Part shown: positions 53,421 through 64,000 of the stretch, one piece after another
How positions within the stretch are numbered: position 1 is the stretch's first letter
How the letters are laid out: every line of letters starts with the position of its first letter
NCBI RefSeq assembly: GCF_905171765.1
Contig: NC_053393.1
Location: 192,971,921-193,035,920 of the forward strand
Reading direction: 5' to 3'
From: Bufo bufo
Taxonomy: Eukaryota; Chordata; Amphibia; Anura; Bufonidae
DNA: 64,000 nt
Made by a program: the position numbers and the translations under genes
Notes under the pieces: generated by a model
Databases searched by the model: none
Seen by the model: only the letters and a program-made list of their open reading frames with translations
Told to the model about the DNA's origin: nothing

Positions 53421-53592
53421 CTTGGGCCAAAAAAATGTCTGAATGGAGCCTTACAGGGGGGTGATCAATGACAGGGGGGGTGATCAATGACAGGGGGGTG
53501 ATCAATGACAGGGGGGGTGATCAATGACAGGGGGGGTGATCAATGACAGGGGGGTGATCAGGGAGTCTATATGGAGTGATCACCACAGTCAT

Positions 53593-55420
53593 TGATCACC
53601 CCCCCTGGAAGGCTCCAGGGAGACGCCTGTATGTGTTTTGCAGATCCGATCCATCTATCAGTGGATCCGTAAAAATCATGCGGACGTCTGAATGGAGCTT
53701 TACAGGGGGTTGATCAATGACAGGGGTGTAATCAATGACAGGGGGGTGATCAGGGAGTCTATATGGGGTGATAACCACAGTCATTGATCATGCCCCTGTA
53801 AGGCTTCATTCAGACGTCCGTATGCGTTTTGCGGATCCGATCCATCTATCAGTGCATCCGTAAAAATCATGCGGACATCTGAATGGAGCTTTACAGGGGG
53901 GTAATCAATGACAGGGGGGTGATCAGGGAGTCTATATGGGGTGATAACCACAGTCATTGATCATGCCCCTGTAAGGCTTCATTCAGACGTCCGGATGCGT
54001 TTTGCGGATCCGATCCATCTATCAGTGGATCCGTAAAAATCATGCGGACGTCTGAATGGAGCTTTACAGGGGGGTAATCAATGACAGGGGTGTAATCAAT
54101 GACAGGGGGGTGATCAGGGAGTCTATATGGGGTGATAACCACAGTCATTGATCATGCCCCTGTAAGGTTTCATTCAGACGTCCGGATGCGTTTTGCGGAT
54201 CCGATCCATCTATCAGTGCATCCGTAAAAATCATGCGGACATCTGAATGGAGCTTTACAGGGGGGTAATCAATGACAGGGAGGTGATCAGGGAGTCTATG
54301 CGGGGTGATAACCACAGTCATTGATCATGCCCCTGTAAGGCTTCATTCAGACGTCCGGATGCGTTTTGCGGATCCGATCCATCTATCAGTGGATCCGTAA
54401 AAATCATGCGGACATCTGAATGGAGCTTTACAGGGGGTTGATCAATGACAGGGGTGTAATCAATGACAGGGGGGTGATCAGGGAGTCTATATGGGGTGAT
54501 AACCACAGTCATTGATCATGCCCCTGTAAGGCTTCATTCAGACGTCCGGATGCGTTTTGCGGATCCGATCCATCTATCAGTGCATCCGTAAAAATCATGC
54601 GGACATCTGAATGGAGCTTTACAGGGGGGTAATCAATGACAGGGGGGTGATCAGGGAGTCTATATGGGGTGATAACCACAGTCATTGATCATGCCCCTGT
54701 AAGGCTTCATTCAGACGTCCGGATGCGTTTTGCGGATCCGATCCATCTATCAGTGGATCCGTAAAAATCATGCGGACGTCTGAATGGAGCTTTACAGGGG
54801 GGTAATCAATGACAGGGGTGTAATCAATGACAGGGCGGTGATCAGGGAGTCTATATGGGGTGATAACCACAGTCATTGATCATGCCCCTGTAAGGTTTCA
54901 TTCAGACGTCCGGATGCGTTTTGCGGATCCGATCCATCTATCAGTGGATCCGTAAAAATCATGCGGACATCTGAATGGAGCTTTACAGGGGGTTGATCAA
55001 TGACAGGGGTGTAATCAATGACAGGGGGGTGATCAGGGAGTCTATATGGGGTGATAACCACAGTCATTGATCATGCCCCTGTAAGGCTTCATTCAGACGT
55101 CCGGATGCTTTTTTCGGATCCGATCCATCTATCAGTGCATCCGTAAAAATCATGCGGACATCTGAATGGAGCTTTACAGGGGGTTATCAATGACAGGGGG
55201 GTGATCAGGGAGTCTATATGGGGTGATAACCACAGTCATTGATCATGCCCCTGTAAGGTTTCATTCAGACGTCCGGATGCGTTTTGCGGATCCGATCCAT
55301 CTATCAGTGCATCCGTAAAAATCATGCGGACGTCTTATGGAGCTTTACAGGGGGTTGATCAATGACAGGGGGGTAATCAATGACAGGGGGGTGATCAGGG
55401 AGTCTATATGGGGTGATCAG
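53593..55420. repeat. Satellite with 364-bp higher-order period (191 + 173)
   Basis: TCATTGATCA landmarks fall at 53593, 53781, 53954, 54145, 54318, 54509, 54682, 54873, 55064 and 55236. Spacings are 188, 173, 191, 173, 191, 173, 191, 191, 172. The long monomer has an additional ATCAATGACAGGGGTGTA. The types also differ at CAGTGGATCCG versus CAGTGCATCCG. Units contain CATTCAGACGTCCGGATGCG and TTTTGCGGATCCGATCCATC. No coding role. Confidence 0.92.
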
Positions 55421-55498
55421 GGGCTAATAAGGGGTTAATAAGTGACGGGGGGGGTGTAGTGTAGTGTAGTGGTGCTTGGTGGGACTTTACTGAGCTAC

Positions 55499-55720
55499 CT
55501 GTGTCCTCTGGTGGTCGATCCAAACAAAGGGGACCACCAGAGGACCAGGTAGCAGGTATATTAGACGCTGTTATCAAAACAGCGTCTAATATACCTGTTA
55601 GGGGTTAAAAAAAACACATCTCCAGCCTGCCAACGAACGATCGCCGCTGGCAGGCTGGAGATCCACTCTCTTACCTTCCGTTCCTGTGAGCGCGCGCGCC
55701 TGTGTGCGCGCGTTCACAGG
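55499..55720. repeat. Serial hairpins near the right end of the 4.8-kb TTAA element
   Basis: CCTCTGGTGGTC...GACCACCAGAGG; AGGTATATTAGACGCTGTT / AACAGCGTCTAATATACCT (perfect, 55553-55598); TCTCCAGCCTGCCA / TGGCAGGCTGGAGA (55619-55662); CCTGTGAGCGCGCG / CGCGCGTTCACAGG (55683-55720). Confidence 0.85.
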
Positions 55721-55969
55721 AAATCTCGCGTCTCGCGAGATGACGCATATATGCGTGACTGTGCGCAGGGCTGCCACCTCCGGAACGCGATCCTGCGTTA
55801 GGCGGTCCGGAGGTGGTTAATTGTAGAACCTTCAACTCTAAATTTATTGTCTTTAGTAAATTTCTGTGCTTTTATTGGATTTTTGTGGAGTTTGTTGTCA
55901 TATGTATGATATGTTTGTTTGACACAGTGTATGGAAATCTCTGCGTGGCTACACTGGCACCATATAACC

Positions 55970-56730
55970 AAGGATAAAAGCTTCGCCAGCTTTGCCTAGG
56001 CCATTACGCGTTCAGTCACATGGCCTAGGCACAGCTCAGTCCAATTGAAGTGAATGGGGCTGAGCTGCAATACCATGCACAGCCACTATAGAATGTACAG
56101 CGCTGTGCTTGGTGAGCAGAGTACAAAACTGTAAAACAATTTTCTAACCTAAATTTATATAGGAATCATTTTTGAAAGTCAAGGTTTCCTCCTTTAATGG
56201 GAATGAGTTGCACCTAGGCCACATGACTGATGAACGTGATGTAACTGGCCTAAGAAGAGTCCACAGCGCTCATCTGAGCGCTGCGGCCTGTTCAAACAGC
56301 TGATCAACAGGAGTGACGGGAGTCAGACCCGACCGATCAAATACTGATGACCTATCCTGATGATTGGTTACGAATAGTCGGGCGGCACTGCGTGAAGGTA
56401 TGGGTGAGCGGTTAGCGGACGCTACTCTGGATGCTTGAATCCTGCTGCTCACATTGTTTTGATAAAGGCACTTGCATGTGCCGAAACGCGCGTCAACTCT
56501 TCTATGAGTGGCAAATAAACCTGATATAATTGCAGTACAAAGGAGTGCCGGTTCCTACCTTCATTCAACTATCCTGATGATTGGTCATCAATATCTTCGC
56601 ACTGCACAAACCCTTTAATACATCAGCTACCTATACATTAGTCAACAACCCAGGGGGAAAAAAAATCAGGATAGGATAGGTCATCAGTATAAAACTCTTG
56701 GAAAACCCCATTAAAAATAGTCCATGAAGT
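55970..56730. repeat. Rearranged fold-back MITE sequence, same family as 60900-61309
   Basis: CATGGCCTAGG.ACAGCTCAG, GAATGGGGCTGAGCTGCAAT and GCTGTGCTTGGTGAGC occur here (56018-56120) and at 61081-61180. GATACTGATGACCTATCCTG and the end GGAAAACCCC-TTAAAA also recur. The copy is interrupted by the 200-bp unit at 56369-56568. Confidence 0.6.
56369..56568. mobile_element. 200-bp retroposed-looking unit with a 17-bp target duplication
   Basis: CTATCCTGATGATTGGT occurs on both sides (56352-56368 and 56569-56585), the length typical of LINE-machinery insertions. The unit contains GTGCCGAAACGCGCGTC and AATAAACCTGATATAATTGC, recalling a repeat common in frogs. No tRNA-like A/B box or poly-A tail is recognised, so the class (SINE-like or other) is open. 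Confidence 0.6.
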
Positions 56731-57081
56731 TTTAAATGGGTTTTTCACCCAAAGGCAATAATGGGTTATTGCAAGAAATTTTCAATTATTAAAATATTTT
56801 CTCCTGATATCCCATGAATACCTTCAGTTTAAATACCTTATTAAATTAAGATACCTATAACTGATGTACATCATTAAAAGATAAACTGTAGCTATTGTAG
56901 AACTACTGAACTTCTGTGGCCGTAGGTTTCAGGTATGACCTAATTTTGCAGATGGAGGTACAGTATGGCTTATAACTAAGATTTTTGCACCTTGTTTTGA
57001 ATATATGATAATGGAAAATCAAAACTAACCATACGGTAAAAAGGAAACACACACTCGGGCATGATCCCATTTGGCTATATA
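56731..57081. other. Non-coding spacer
   Basis: Nothing recognised besides AT-rich sequence. Confidence 0.4.
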
Positions 57082-57083
57082 TA

Positions 57084-58552
57084 CAGTCATGGCCAAAAGT
57101 TTTGAGAATGACACAAATATTAGTTTTCACAAAGTTTGCTGCTAAACTGCTTTTAGATCTTTGTTTCAGTTGTTTCTGTGATGTAGTGAAATATAATTAC
57201 AAGCACTTCATACGTTTCAAAGGCTTTTATTGACAATTACATGACATTTATGCAAAGAGTCAGTATTTGCAGTGTTGGCCCTTCTTTTTCAGGACCTCTG
57301 CAATTCGACTGGGCATGCTCTCAATCAACTTCTGGGCCAATTCCTGACTGATAGCAACCCATTCTTTCATAATCACTTCTTGGAGTTTGTCAGAATTAGT
57401 GGGTTTTTGTTTGTCCACCCGCCTCTTGAGGATTGACCACAAGTTCTCAATGGGATTAAGATCTGGGGAGTTTCCAGGCCATGGACCCAAAATGTCAAAG
57501 TTTGGTCCCCGAGCCACTTAGTTATCACTTTTGTCTTATGGCACAGTGCTCCATCGTGCTGGAAAATGCATTGTTCTTCACCAAACTGTTGTTGGATTGT
57601 TGGAAGAAGTTGCTGTTGGAGGGTGTTTTGGTACCATTCTTTATTCATGTGAGCCCACTCCCTTGGAGTGGTAGCGCTCACCTTTTCTTCTCCGGACAAG
57701 CCTTTTTCCAGATGCCCCAAACAATCGGAAAGAGGCTTCATCGGAGAATATGACTTTGCCTCAGTCCTCAGCAGTTCATCATACTTTCTGCAGAAGATCA
57801 ATCTGTCCCTGATGTTTCTTTTGGAGAGAAGTGGCTTCTTTGCTGCCCTTCTTGACACCAGGCCATCTTCCAAAAGTCTTCGCCTCACTGTGCGTGCAGA
57901 TGCGCTCACACCTGCCTGCTGCCATTCCTGAGCAAGCTCTGCACTGGTGGCACTCTGATCCTGCAGCTGAATCCTCTTTATGAGAGACGATCCTGGCGCT
58001 TGCTGGACTTTCTTGGACGCCCTGAAGCCTTCTTAACAAGAATTGAACCTCTTTCCTTGAAGTTCTTGATGATCCTATAAATTGTTGATTGAGGTGCAAT
58101 CTTAGTAGCCACAATATCCTGGCCTGTGAAGCCATTTTTATGCAACGCAATGATGGCTGCACGCATTTCTTTGCAGGTCACCATGGTTAACAATGGAAGA
58201 ACAATGATTTCAAGCATCACCCTCCTTTTAACATGTCAAGTCTGCCAATTTAACCCAATCAGCCTGACATAATGATCTCCAGCCTTGTGCTCGTCAACAT
58301 TCTCACCTGAGTTAACAAGAGAGACGATTACTGAAATGATCTCAGCAGGTTTTTTAATGACAGCAATGAAATGCAGTGGAAAGTTTTTTTGGGGATTAAG
58401 TTAATTTTCATGGCAAAGAAGGACTATGCAATTCATCTGATCACTTTTCATAGCATTCTGGAGTATATGCAAATTGCTATTATAAAAACTTAAGCAGCAA
58501 CTTTTCCATTTTCCAATATTTATGTAATTCTCAAAACTTTTGACCACGACTG
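57084..58552 (-). mobile_element. Tc1-like element with complete ends
   Basis: Starts CAGTCATGGCCAAAAGTTTTG, ends CAAAACTTTTGACCACGACTG, TA on both sides (57082-57083, 58553-58554). A different subfamily from the other Tc1 copies. Confidence 0.9.
57260..58190 (-). pseudogene. Tc1-like transposase, frameshifted and partly deleted
   Basis: Three pieces in different frames. 57978-58190: TCKEMRAAIIALHKNGFTGQ and STIYRIIKNFKERGS, helix-turn-helix, then a GRPRKSS hook. 57373-57909: SARTVRRRLLEDGLVSRRAA, then the region of the first Asp, disrupted by a frameshift and a deletion before MNKEWYQNTL; the second Asp is in CIFQHDGALCHKTKV. 57260-57517: Glu in NSPDLNPIENLW and the C-terminus ending KKKGQHCKY. 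Inactive. Confidence 0.85.
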
Positions 58553-58554
58553 TA

Positions 58555-59170
58555 CATAGCAGAGGTCGGACGGTGTAATATTCTGGAAAATAAGCCCTGG
58601 TTATTAAGCAAATTAACTGTAACAAAGTTTACATTATTCAAAAATGCAAAAAAAAAGTGTATGGTGTGAATAGGGACAGAAAGGACTAAAATTTGATTTT
58701 CTCTTTCATCTGAACCTTCCCATGTCTCCTCATATGCGGTACACTTGTAAGTTCTGTCATGTATATGATTGGAAAAGCGCCTTTTTTGTCAGAAGTGGTT
58801 TTGATTTGTACCTGGATTTAAGTATGATATTTCTTAAGTCAGATATTAAGCAGCAAGTCTGTGCAGATAGATAAGCTAAAAATGCCAAATGCCAAAATAG
58901 CAAATACAATTTGAAGAAGGTGTCAAGTCCTAACTCCATAGATTTTACAGTGGCACACTATAATCTCTAGTGGCTGGAAGAATAAGATAAAACACATGAT
59001 TATAGGAAAATAGTTTTCAAGTTTTGAAAAGACAAAGCAGGACTTGAGATATAGTGATTACATTGTTACAATTACCTTTTATATGTTTCACAGCTGTTTC
59101 CAGGTGTATTATAGATCTAGTTTAGTGTAGCCACATTGCAAGGCCGCAAAATGCACATATAATAACATAT
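58555..59170. other. Non-coding sequence, nothing recognised
   Basis: No repeat structure or coding evidence seen. Confidence 0.4.
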
Positions 59171-59607
59171 TTAAAGGGGTTGTCCGGTCTCAGACCTGAA
59201 CCCGGACATACCTCCATTTTCACCCAGGCAACCCCCCTGACTTGAGCATCGGAGCAGTTCATGATCTCCTTTTCAAGAGTTCCGGTGACTAACCGGGCTC
59301 TCCATGGGGCTGCCAGGAAGCCCGGTGACGTCACCAGCACTAATGGGTGGGCTTTAGCGCTGCCCTAGCCAGTAAAACGGCTAGGGCAGCGCTAAGGGCA
59401 TGCCCATCAGAGCCGGTGACGTCACCAAACACACTGCCGGTCGGAAGCCTCCGCCTGGAAGTGTGTTATTGTAAACAAAAGAGCCCTTGCCCTGCGCAAT
59501 CTAGTGCAGGGCAAAGGAGAGCATCGGAGCGCTCAAGTCAGGGTTGCTGCCTGGGTGAAAATGGAGGTATGTCCGGGTTCAGCTCTGAACCCGGACAACC
59601 CCTTTAA
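59171..59607. mobile_element. TTAA-type MITE (437 bp)
   Basis: Ends TTAAAGGGGTTGTCCGG and CCGGACAACCCCTTTAA. The inverted repeats extend through CTGAACCCGGACATACCTCCATTTTCACCCAGGCA-like arms, so much of it folds back. Same family as 62529-62990. Confidence 0.87.
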
Positions 59608-60478
59608 GAAAATTTAGTATTCACCAGTAGACATGTTTTTGAGTGACATGACACAAGAAAAGAAATGGCAGGAAACAAAATATGAATGAAAACTATTTGA
59701 GCCACTTGCCACTAGTATAGTATTGTTTTGTCTCTACAAGAGCCTATGCATCTCCATAGTAATTGACATTAAGATGCCACTAGGGATTTATTGCTGTCCC
59801 TTACATGCTCGAGACTACTATATAGGCAACAGGTCTATAGACTCGCCACAGTAGAGGCTAGGTTAACACATCCTTTGGGGATAACATTCAGTGGGACCAT
59901 TTGATAAAGTAGAAACAACTGTATCTTCATGGTATACCGGCCAAATATACAGAAAAAGTGTACACTTTTGGCATATATCGGAGTAATGAAAGTCTATAGT
60001 TTAACTAATGTAAATGTTATGCAAATTAGCTCTTCTTCAGAAGGAAGAATATTTTCTCTCTAATGCCACCTATAGGTATCTAACCTCTAAGTCAGTTTTC
60101 CTCATCATCAAGGACTTGCTATGTATATCACAAAACAAGGGTAGCATTCAGCGAAAGTCTTTAATAAAAGTTTTGCAAGCAGCTTTGATATGATTTTTGA
60201 CACTTGAACTGATGTGTGGAGCTCATATTGACATTATGTAAAAGATTAGGTAGTGCAATAATTACAGAATCAAGTCCTGTCATGTGTAGCTAGGAAGTGC
60301 ATATGCTTCACACAATTATGGTAAAAAAAAATAGCTCTTACGCCAGTGATTCTTTTTTTCCTTTAATCATTGAACAATGGACATACCAATATAAAGAAAG
60401 CCTTTATGAACACAGCAGGAAACAAGAACAATACAACTAAAATAACCTTGAAATAAATTAACTAAAAAACAAATACTC
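59608..60478. other. Non-coding sequence, nothing recognised
   Basis: AT-rich; no tandem or inverted structure noted. Confidence 0.4.
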
Positions 60479-61352
60479 TTAAAGGGGAACTGTCACCAGA
60501 ACATTCACTGTTGAACCAGGCATAATGCCTTTTAGGGCTAGTTTAGCTGAATGTAATGATATCTTTCACTTACGATCTGCTGCTTCATTGTGGAGAAAAC
60601 ATACTTTTAATCCATATGCAAATGAGCAGTTACGTGCACCAAGGGCCGGCCCAAGCCACTCTGTGCACCCTTTCTCCTCCTGCTTTGTCTGCCAGACTGC
60701 CCCTCTCCTTGTTGACTGACAGACCCAGGTTCTTGCAAAGTAATTTCACCAGGTGCTGTCAATCAAGAGACAGAGGGAGGGGCTAGAAGAAGCAGGAAGA
60801 GCAAGGTGGAACAGAGTGGCTTGAGCCCGTCCTTAGTGCACTTACCTGCTCATTTACTTATGGATTCAAATTCCAGAATGAATTAACAGATCATTAAGTT
60901 TAAGGGGGTTTCCCAGATTTTTTTTTACTGATGACCTATCCTCAGGATAGGTCATCAGTATCTGATCAGTGGTGGTTTTGACACCCCCAAGATCACGTTT
61001 GAGAAGGTAGCAGCGATCCTGTGAGCGCCTCAGCCATCTCTCTGCTTTTCCTAGGTCAATGATGGCACGTTCATTGATCACATGGCCTAGGAACAGCTCA
61101 GCCTTATTCAAGTGAATGGGGCTGAGCTGCAATACCATGCAAAGCTGCTATACAATGTACGCCGCTGTGCTTGGTGAGCTGCGAGAAATCAACGGCGTTC
61201 ACAGGAGCGCCGCGGTCTTCTCAAAACAGCTGATGGGTGAGGGTCCCCGAGGTTGGACCCCACAGATCAGATACTGATGACCTATCCAGAGTTTGGAAAA
61301 CCCTTTTAAAGGTATCATTACATTCAGCTGAACTGGCCCTAGAAGGCACTGT
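60479..61352. mobile_element. TTAA-type MITE, right end missing, split by another MITE
   Basis: Begins TTAAAGGGGAACTGTCACC. Internal AGTTTAGCTGAATGTAATGAT (60540-60560) returns inverted at 61316-61335 (ATCATTACATTCAGCTGAAC), and GCCTTTTAGGGC returns as GCCCTAGAAGGC. The expected right terminus is absent after about 61352. The 60900-61309 MITE lies between. Confidence 0.65.
60900..61309. mobile_element. TTAA-type MITE (410 bp) nested in another
   Basis: TTAAGGGGGTTTCCCAGA at the left and TTTGGAAAACCCTTTTAA at the right. Inner arms ACTGATGACCTATCCTCAGG / GATACTGATGACCTATCC. Family member rearranged at 55970-56730. Confidence 0.7.
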
Positions 61353-62245
61353 GCCTGTGATTTTTGGGTAACAGGAAGAATAACTAGTTACAAAAAACTT
61401 CAAAAATAAAGCTACAACTGTATCTCCAACAAAGTGTTGAAATGTAAGTCGTTTACTCTAGACAGACTATAGACAAGTCAGTGGTTCCCAGTGTTGATCT
61501 TCAGATCTGCTCAAATACTTCAAGGAACAATATGAACACCCTAATCAAGAAGGCAATCCTAAAATAAAGAACACATGAATAACAGTTGTAAGTAAAATCA
61601 ATGAAATAATCAATTTTTCTCAGTATCTATTTAAAAGGATATAGGGGGAGATGTATCAAAACTGACTTTTCCTGTCCAGTCTTGATCTCCTGTGCGCTGG
61701 AGTAGGATATATCTAATTCACTAACAGGCATACGTCTTAATATATTAGTCGATTCTCTGGTGTAGACTTAAGCTATAATTTATGGCAGTAAATCTGGAGG
61801 GTCACAGGGTGCTCCATCTCAGTACATCCCTGCCCCTTTTCTTATCACTATATAAAAATGATGAGAAGCACAAAAAGTCGCAAATTATGGCACAAATATG
61901 GCCTACACTATAATTTGCAACTTTTGCTTTCATATTGTGCTTTAGGAGAATTTGTTGGACATGTATATAATGAATGCAGTACATATTGTCATACAATCGA
62001 CTAACTGCACTTTATGCTCTAGCTGTACATCTACTAGTCCTTTTGCGTGGACCATTGCCTAGTGTCAACTAGTATTCAAGGGGAAATCTGGTCAAAGTTC
62101 AAATCTTCTGATATGTTTAAGCCTTGATCTATCAGTGATTTCCAGAATGAAAGAGCTTTAAATATTTATTTAAATGGACCTCCAAAGATGTGTCAGATTT
62201 CTAGTAACAGAAGTCTCTGCACAGTACCAAACAGTGCTAAGTGCT
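61353..62245. other. Non-coding sequence, nothing firmly recognised
   Basis: GGGGGAGATGTATCAAAACTG (61647-61667) recalls a repeat motif common in frog genomes, but no termini are defined. Confidence 0.35.
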
Positions 62246-64000
62246 TTAACTCCTTCAAGCAAAAGCCAGTTTGGACCAAATGCCGGAGACCCATTTTTCA
62301 AATCTGACATGTGTCACTTTATCTGGTAATAATTCTGGAACGCTTTTACTGATCCAATCTTTTCTCATGACACATAGTACTTCATGTTAGTGGTAAATTT
62401 GAGTTATGTTTTACCTTTATGTAAAAAAAAAAAAAAAGCAAAAATTTGCAGAAAATTTGGAAAAATTTGTTATCGTCAAAATTTGCATTTCTCTGATTTT
62501 AAGACAGTCATTCCCCATAAAATAGTTATTAAAGGGGTTGTCTGGGTACAGAGCCGAACCTGGAAATATCACTATTTATACCTAGGCAGCCCCCCTGACT
62601 TGAGCATCAGAGCAGTTCATGCTCCAATGCTCTCCTTTGCCCTGCGCTGAATTGCGCAGGGAAAAGGCTTTCTGGAGTTCCGGTGACGAACTGGACTCTC
62701 CTTAGGGCTGCCAGGCGGTGGCTTGTGTCCGGTAGTCAACCTGTAAAACAGCTAGGGCAGCGCTAAAGCCGGCCCATTAGAGCCGGTGATGTCATCGAAC
62801 ACACTGCTGGGCGGAAGCCTCCGCCTGGCAGCCCTAAGGAGAGCCCGGTTCATCACCGGAACTCCAGAAAATGCCTTTGCAAAGGAAAGCATTGGAGCAT
62901 TTCATGCTCCGATACTAACATCAGGGGGGCTGCCTGGGTGAAATTATGGGTATGTCTGAGTTCAGCTTTAAACCCAGACAACCCCTTTAATTAACATTAC
63001 CCATATGTCTACTCTAAGTTGCCATCATTTTGTAATTTTTTTAAATTTTTTTAGGATGTTAGAAGGTATAGAATTTTCAAAGCAATTTTTGAAATTTTCT
63101 AAACTGTGTTCTTAAGGACCCATTCAGTTCTGAAGTGACCTTAATGGGCTTATATAGTAGAAACAACCCAAAAATTAACACATTTAAGAAACTACGCCCC
63201 TCAAACTATTCATAACTGATTTTAAAAACTTACTTAACCCTTTAGGTGTTCCACAGGAATTAAAGCAAAATGGAGGTGAAATTTAAGAATTTAATTTTTT
63301 GTGTGCATATTTTCCATTTTAATACATTTTTCCTGTAACACAGCAAGGGTTAACAGCAAAATAAACCTCAATATGTATTACCCTGATTCTGCAGTTTATA
63401 TAAACACCCCACCCGATATGTGGTCATAAGCTGCCTTATGGCCATACGGCAGGGCGCCGAAGGAAAGGAGAGCTATATTGTTAATGGAGGGCAGATTTTG
63501 CTGGAATGGTTTTCAGGTGCCATGTCACATTTGAAGAGACTCTGAGGTACCCCTAGAAAGAAAACCCCAAAAGTAACATTTTGGAAACTACACCCCTCAA
63601 GGAATTGACCGAGGGGTGAAGTGAATGCTTTAACCCCTTAAGCATTTCATAGAATTTTGAAACACTGGTCTGTGAAAATGAAAAATTACATTTTTATGTC
63701 AATAAAATGTTGCCTTTTTGTTGCCCCAAATTTTTTATTTTCACAAGGCGCAGAGGAGATAATGCACCCCACAATTTGTTATGCATTTTTTCCTGAATAC
63801 AGTAACACCTCATATGTGGTCATAAACAGTTGTTTGAACATGACAGTGTTCATAAAGGAAGGAGCAGCATCAAGATTTTTTAACATAATTTACTGAAATC
63901 GTTTTTAGGGCCATAACATTTTAATTTTTTTGCTGACTGATCTGTGTGAGAGCTTGTTTGTTGCAGGATAAGCAATAGTGTTTTTTTGGACCATTTTGGG
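62246..64000. mobile_element. Large TTAA-type element (copy 3), runs off the window
   Basis: Starts TTAACTCCTTCAAG and then follows the same course as 19520-20400 (CAAATCTGACATGTGTCAC, TAATAA.T.TGGAACGCTTTTACT, CCATATGTCTACT, TTTAGGTGTTCCACA.GAATTAA, ACACCCCAC). So it is the same family and orientation as copy 2. Interrupted by the 62529-62990 MITE. Confidence 0.7.
62529..62990. mobile_element. TTAA-type MITE (462 bp) nested in the large TTAA element
   Basis: Ends TTAAAGGGGTTGTCTGGG and AACCCAGACAACCCCTTTAA. Its centre contains mirrored TTCCGGTGA..., GGCTGCCAGGCGG... arms. Sister of 59171-59607. Confidence 0.87.

Larger units (their letters stand above)
50998..55820. mobile_element. Large TTAA-flanked element (4.8 kb) built of inverted and satellite arrays
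   Basis: TTAA at 50998-51001 and 55817-55820 flank short inverted ends CCACCTCAG / CGGAGGTGG. Inside, left to right: an AT-rich stretch; an array of alternately inverted ~380-bp units (51530-53420); short GGGGGGTGATCAATGACA repeats (53455-53560); a dimeric satellite (53593-55420); four hairpins (55499-55720). No transposase, so piggyBac-type mobilisation in trans is inferred from TTAA. Confidence 0.75.

Noticed and set aside
53596..55067. Five similar 62-64-codon minus-strand ORFs
   Set aside because: Each is one satellite monomer read in the same frame; the period explains the repetition, and no domain is present.
53455..55420. Regularly spaced repeats that could suggest a CRISPR array
   Set aside because: Repeats are 173-191 bp units without unique spacers, in a vertebrate transposon context.

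Overview
The window looks like intergenic or intronic DNA from a large, repeat-rich vertebrate genome. An anuran amphibian is most likely. The basis is the mix of repeats: TTAA-flanked piggyBac-like elements with poly-A/T-rich bodies, Tc1 elements, chromovirus and Gmr1-like Ty3/gypsy elements, Harbinger-type MITEs, and an 18S rRNA-derived stretch of vertebrate, Xenopus-like type. The organism call rests on remembered repeat families, not on a search. I found no host gene exon, tRNA, CRISPR array or prokaryotic feature. Nearly all supported features are transposable elements, many nested and many datable by target-site duplications (TSDs) that can be read directly. || Layout. 1-260: probable end of a hAT-like element. 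1021-8234: complete LTR retrotransposon (TSD GCAAC) with 1.66-kb LTRs, one intact gag-like ORF with two zinc knuckles and no pol, so a gag-only non-autonomous element. 10106-16575: decayed minus-strand Gmr1-like gypsy element (SCAN-like gag, protease, integrase before RT), its right LTR split by a TTAA-flanked 2.9-kb element. 16905-18218: two Harbinger-like MITEs, the second holding a large palindrome. 18613-18992: fold-back repeat. About 19505-22314: second large TTAA-type element, inverted relative to the first. 22358-23605: broken Tc1, then a (TA)n(CA)n microsatellite. || 24974-40982: a nest. An outer TIR-bounded repeat contains a solo LTR (25218-25825, TSD ACAAG), a full-length chromovirus-type gypsy provirus (25893-31216, TSD GTAAA, intact 1425-aa polyprotein on the minus strand, LTRs differing at one base), and a 9.4-kb hAT element (31506-40873, 8-bp TSD). 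The hAT carries a fragmented transposase, an internal duplication, captured 18S rRNA sequence and a 2.4-kb tandem array. || 41000-49050: four Tc1-like copies (one interrupted by a Harbinger MITE); the copy at 47403-49049 is close to intact. 49060-50114: TTAA-type repeat. 51002-55816: 4.8-kb TTAA element with an alternating inverted array, a two-monomer higher-order satellite and serial hairpins. 55970-56730: fold-back MITE family sequence split by a 200-bp unit with a 17-bp TSD. 57084-58552: another Tc1 relic. 59171-62990: TTAA-type MITEs, one nested. 62246-64000: start of another large TTAA element running off the window. || The only long intact coding regions are the chromovirus polyprotein and the gag-only ORF; both elements have nearly identical LTRs and so inserted recently. 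The rest are pseudogenes or non-autonomous repeats mobilised in trans.
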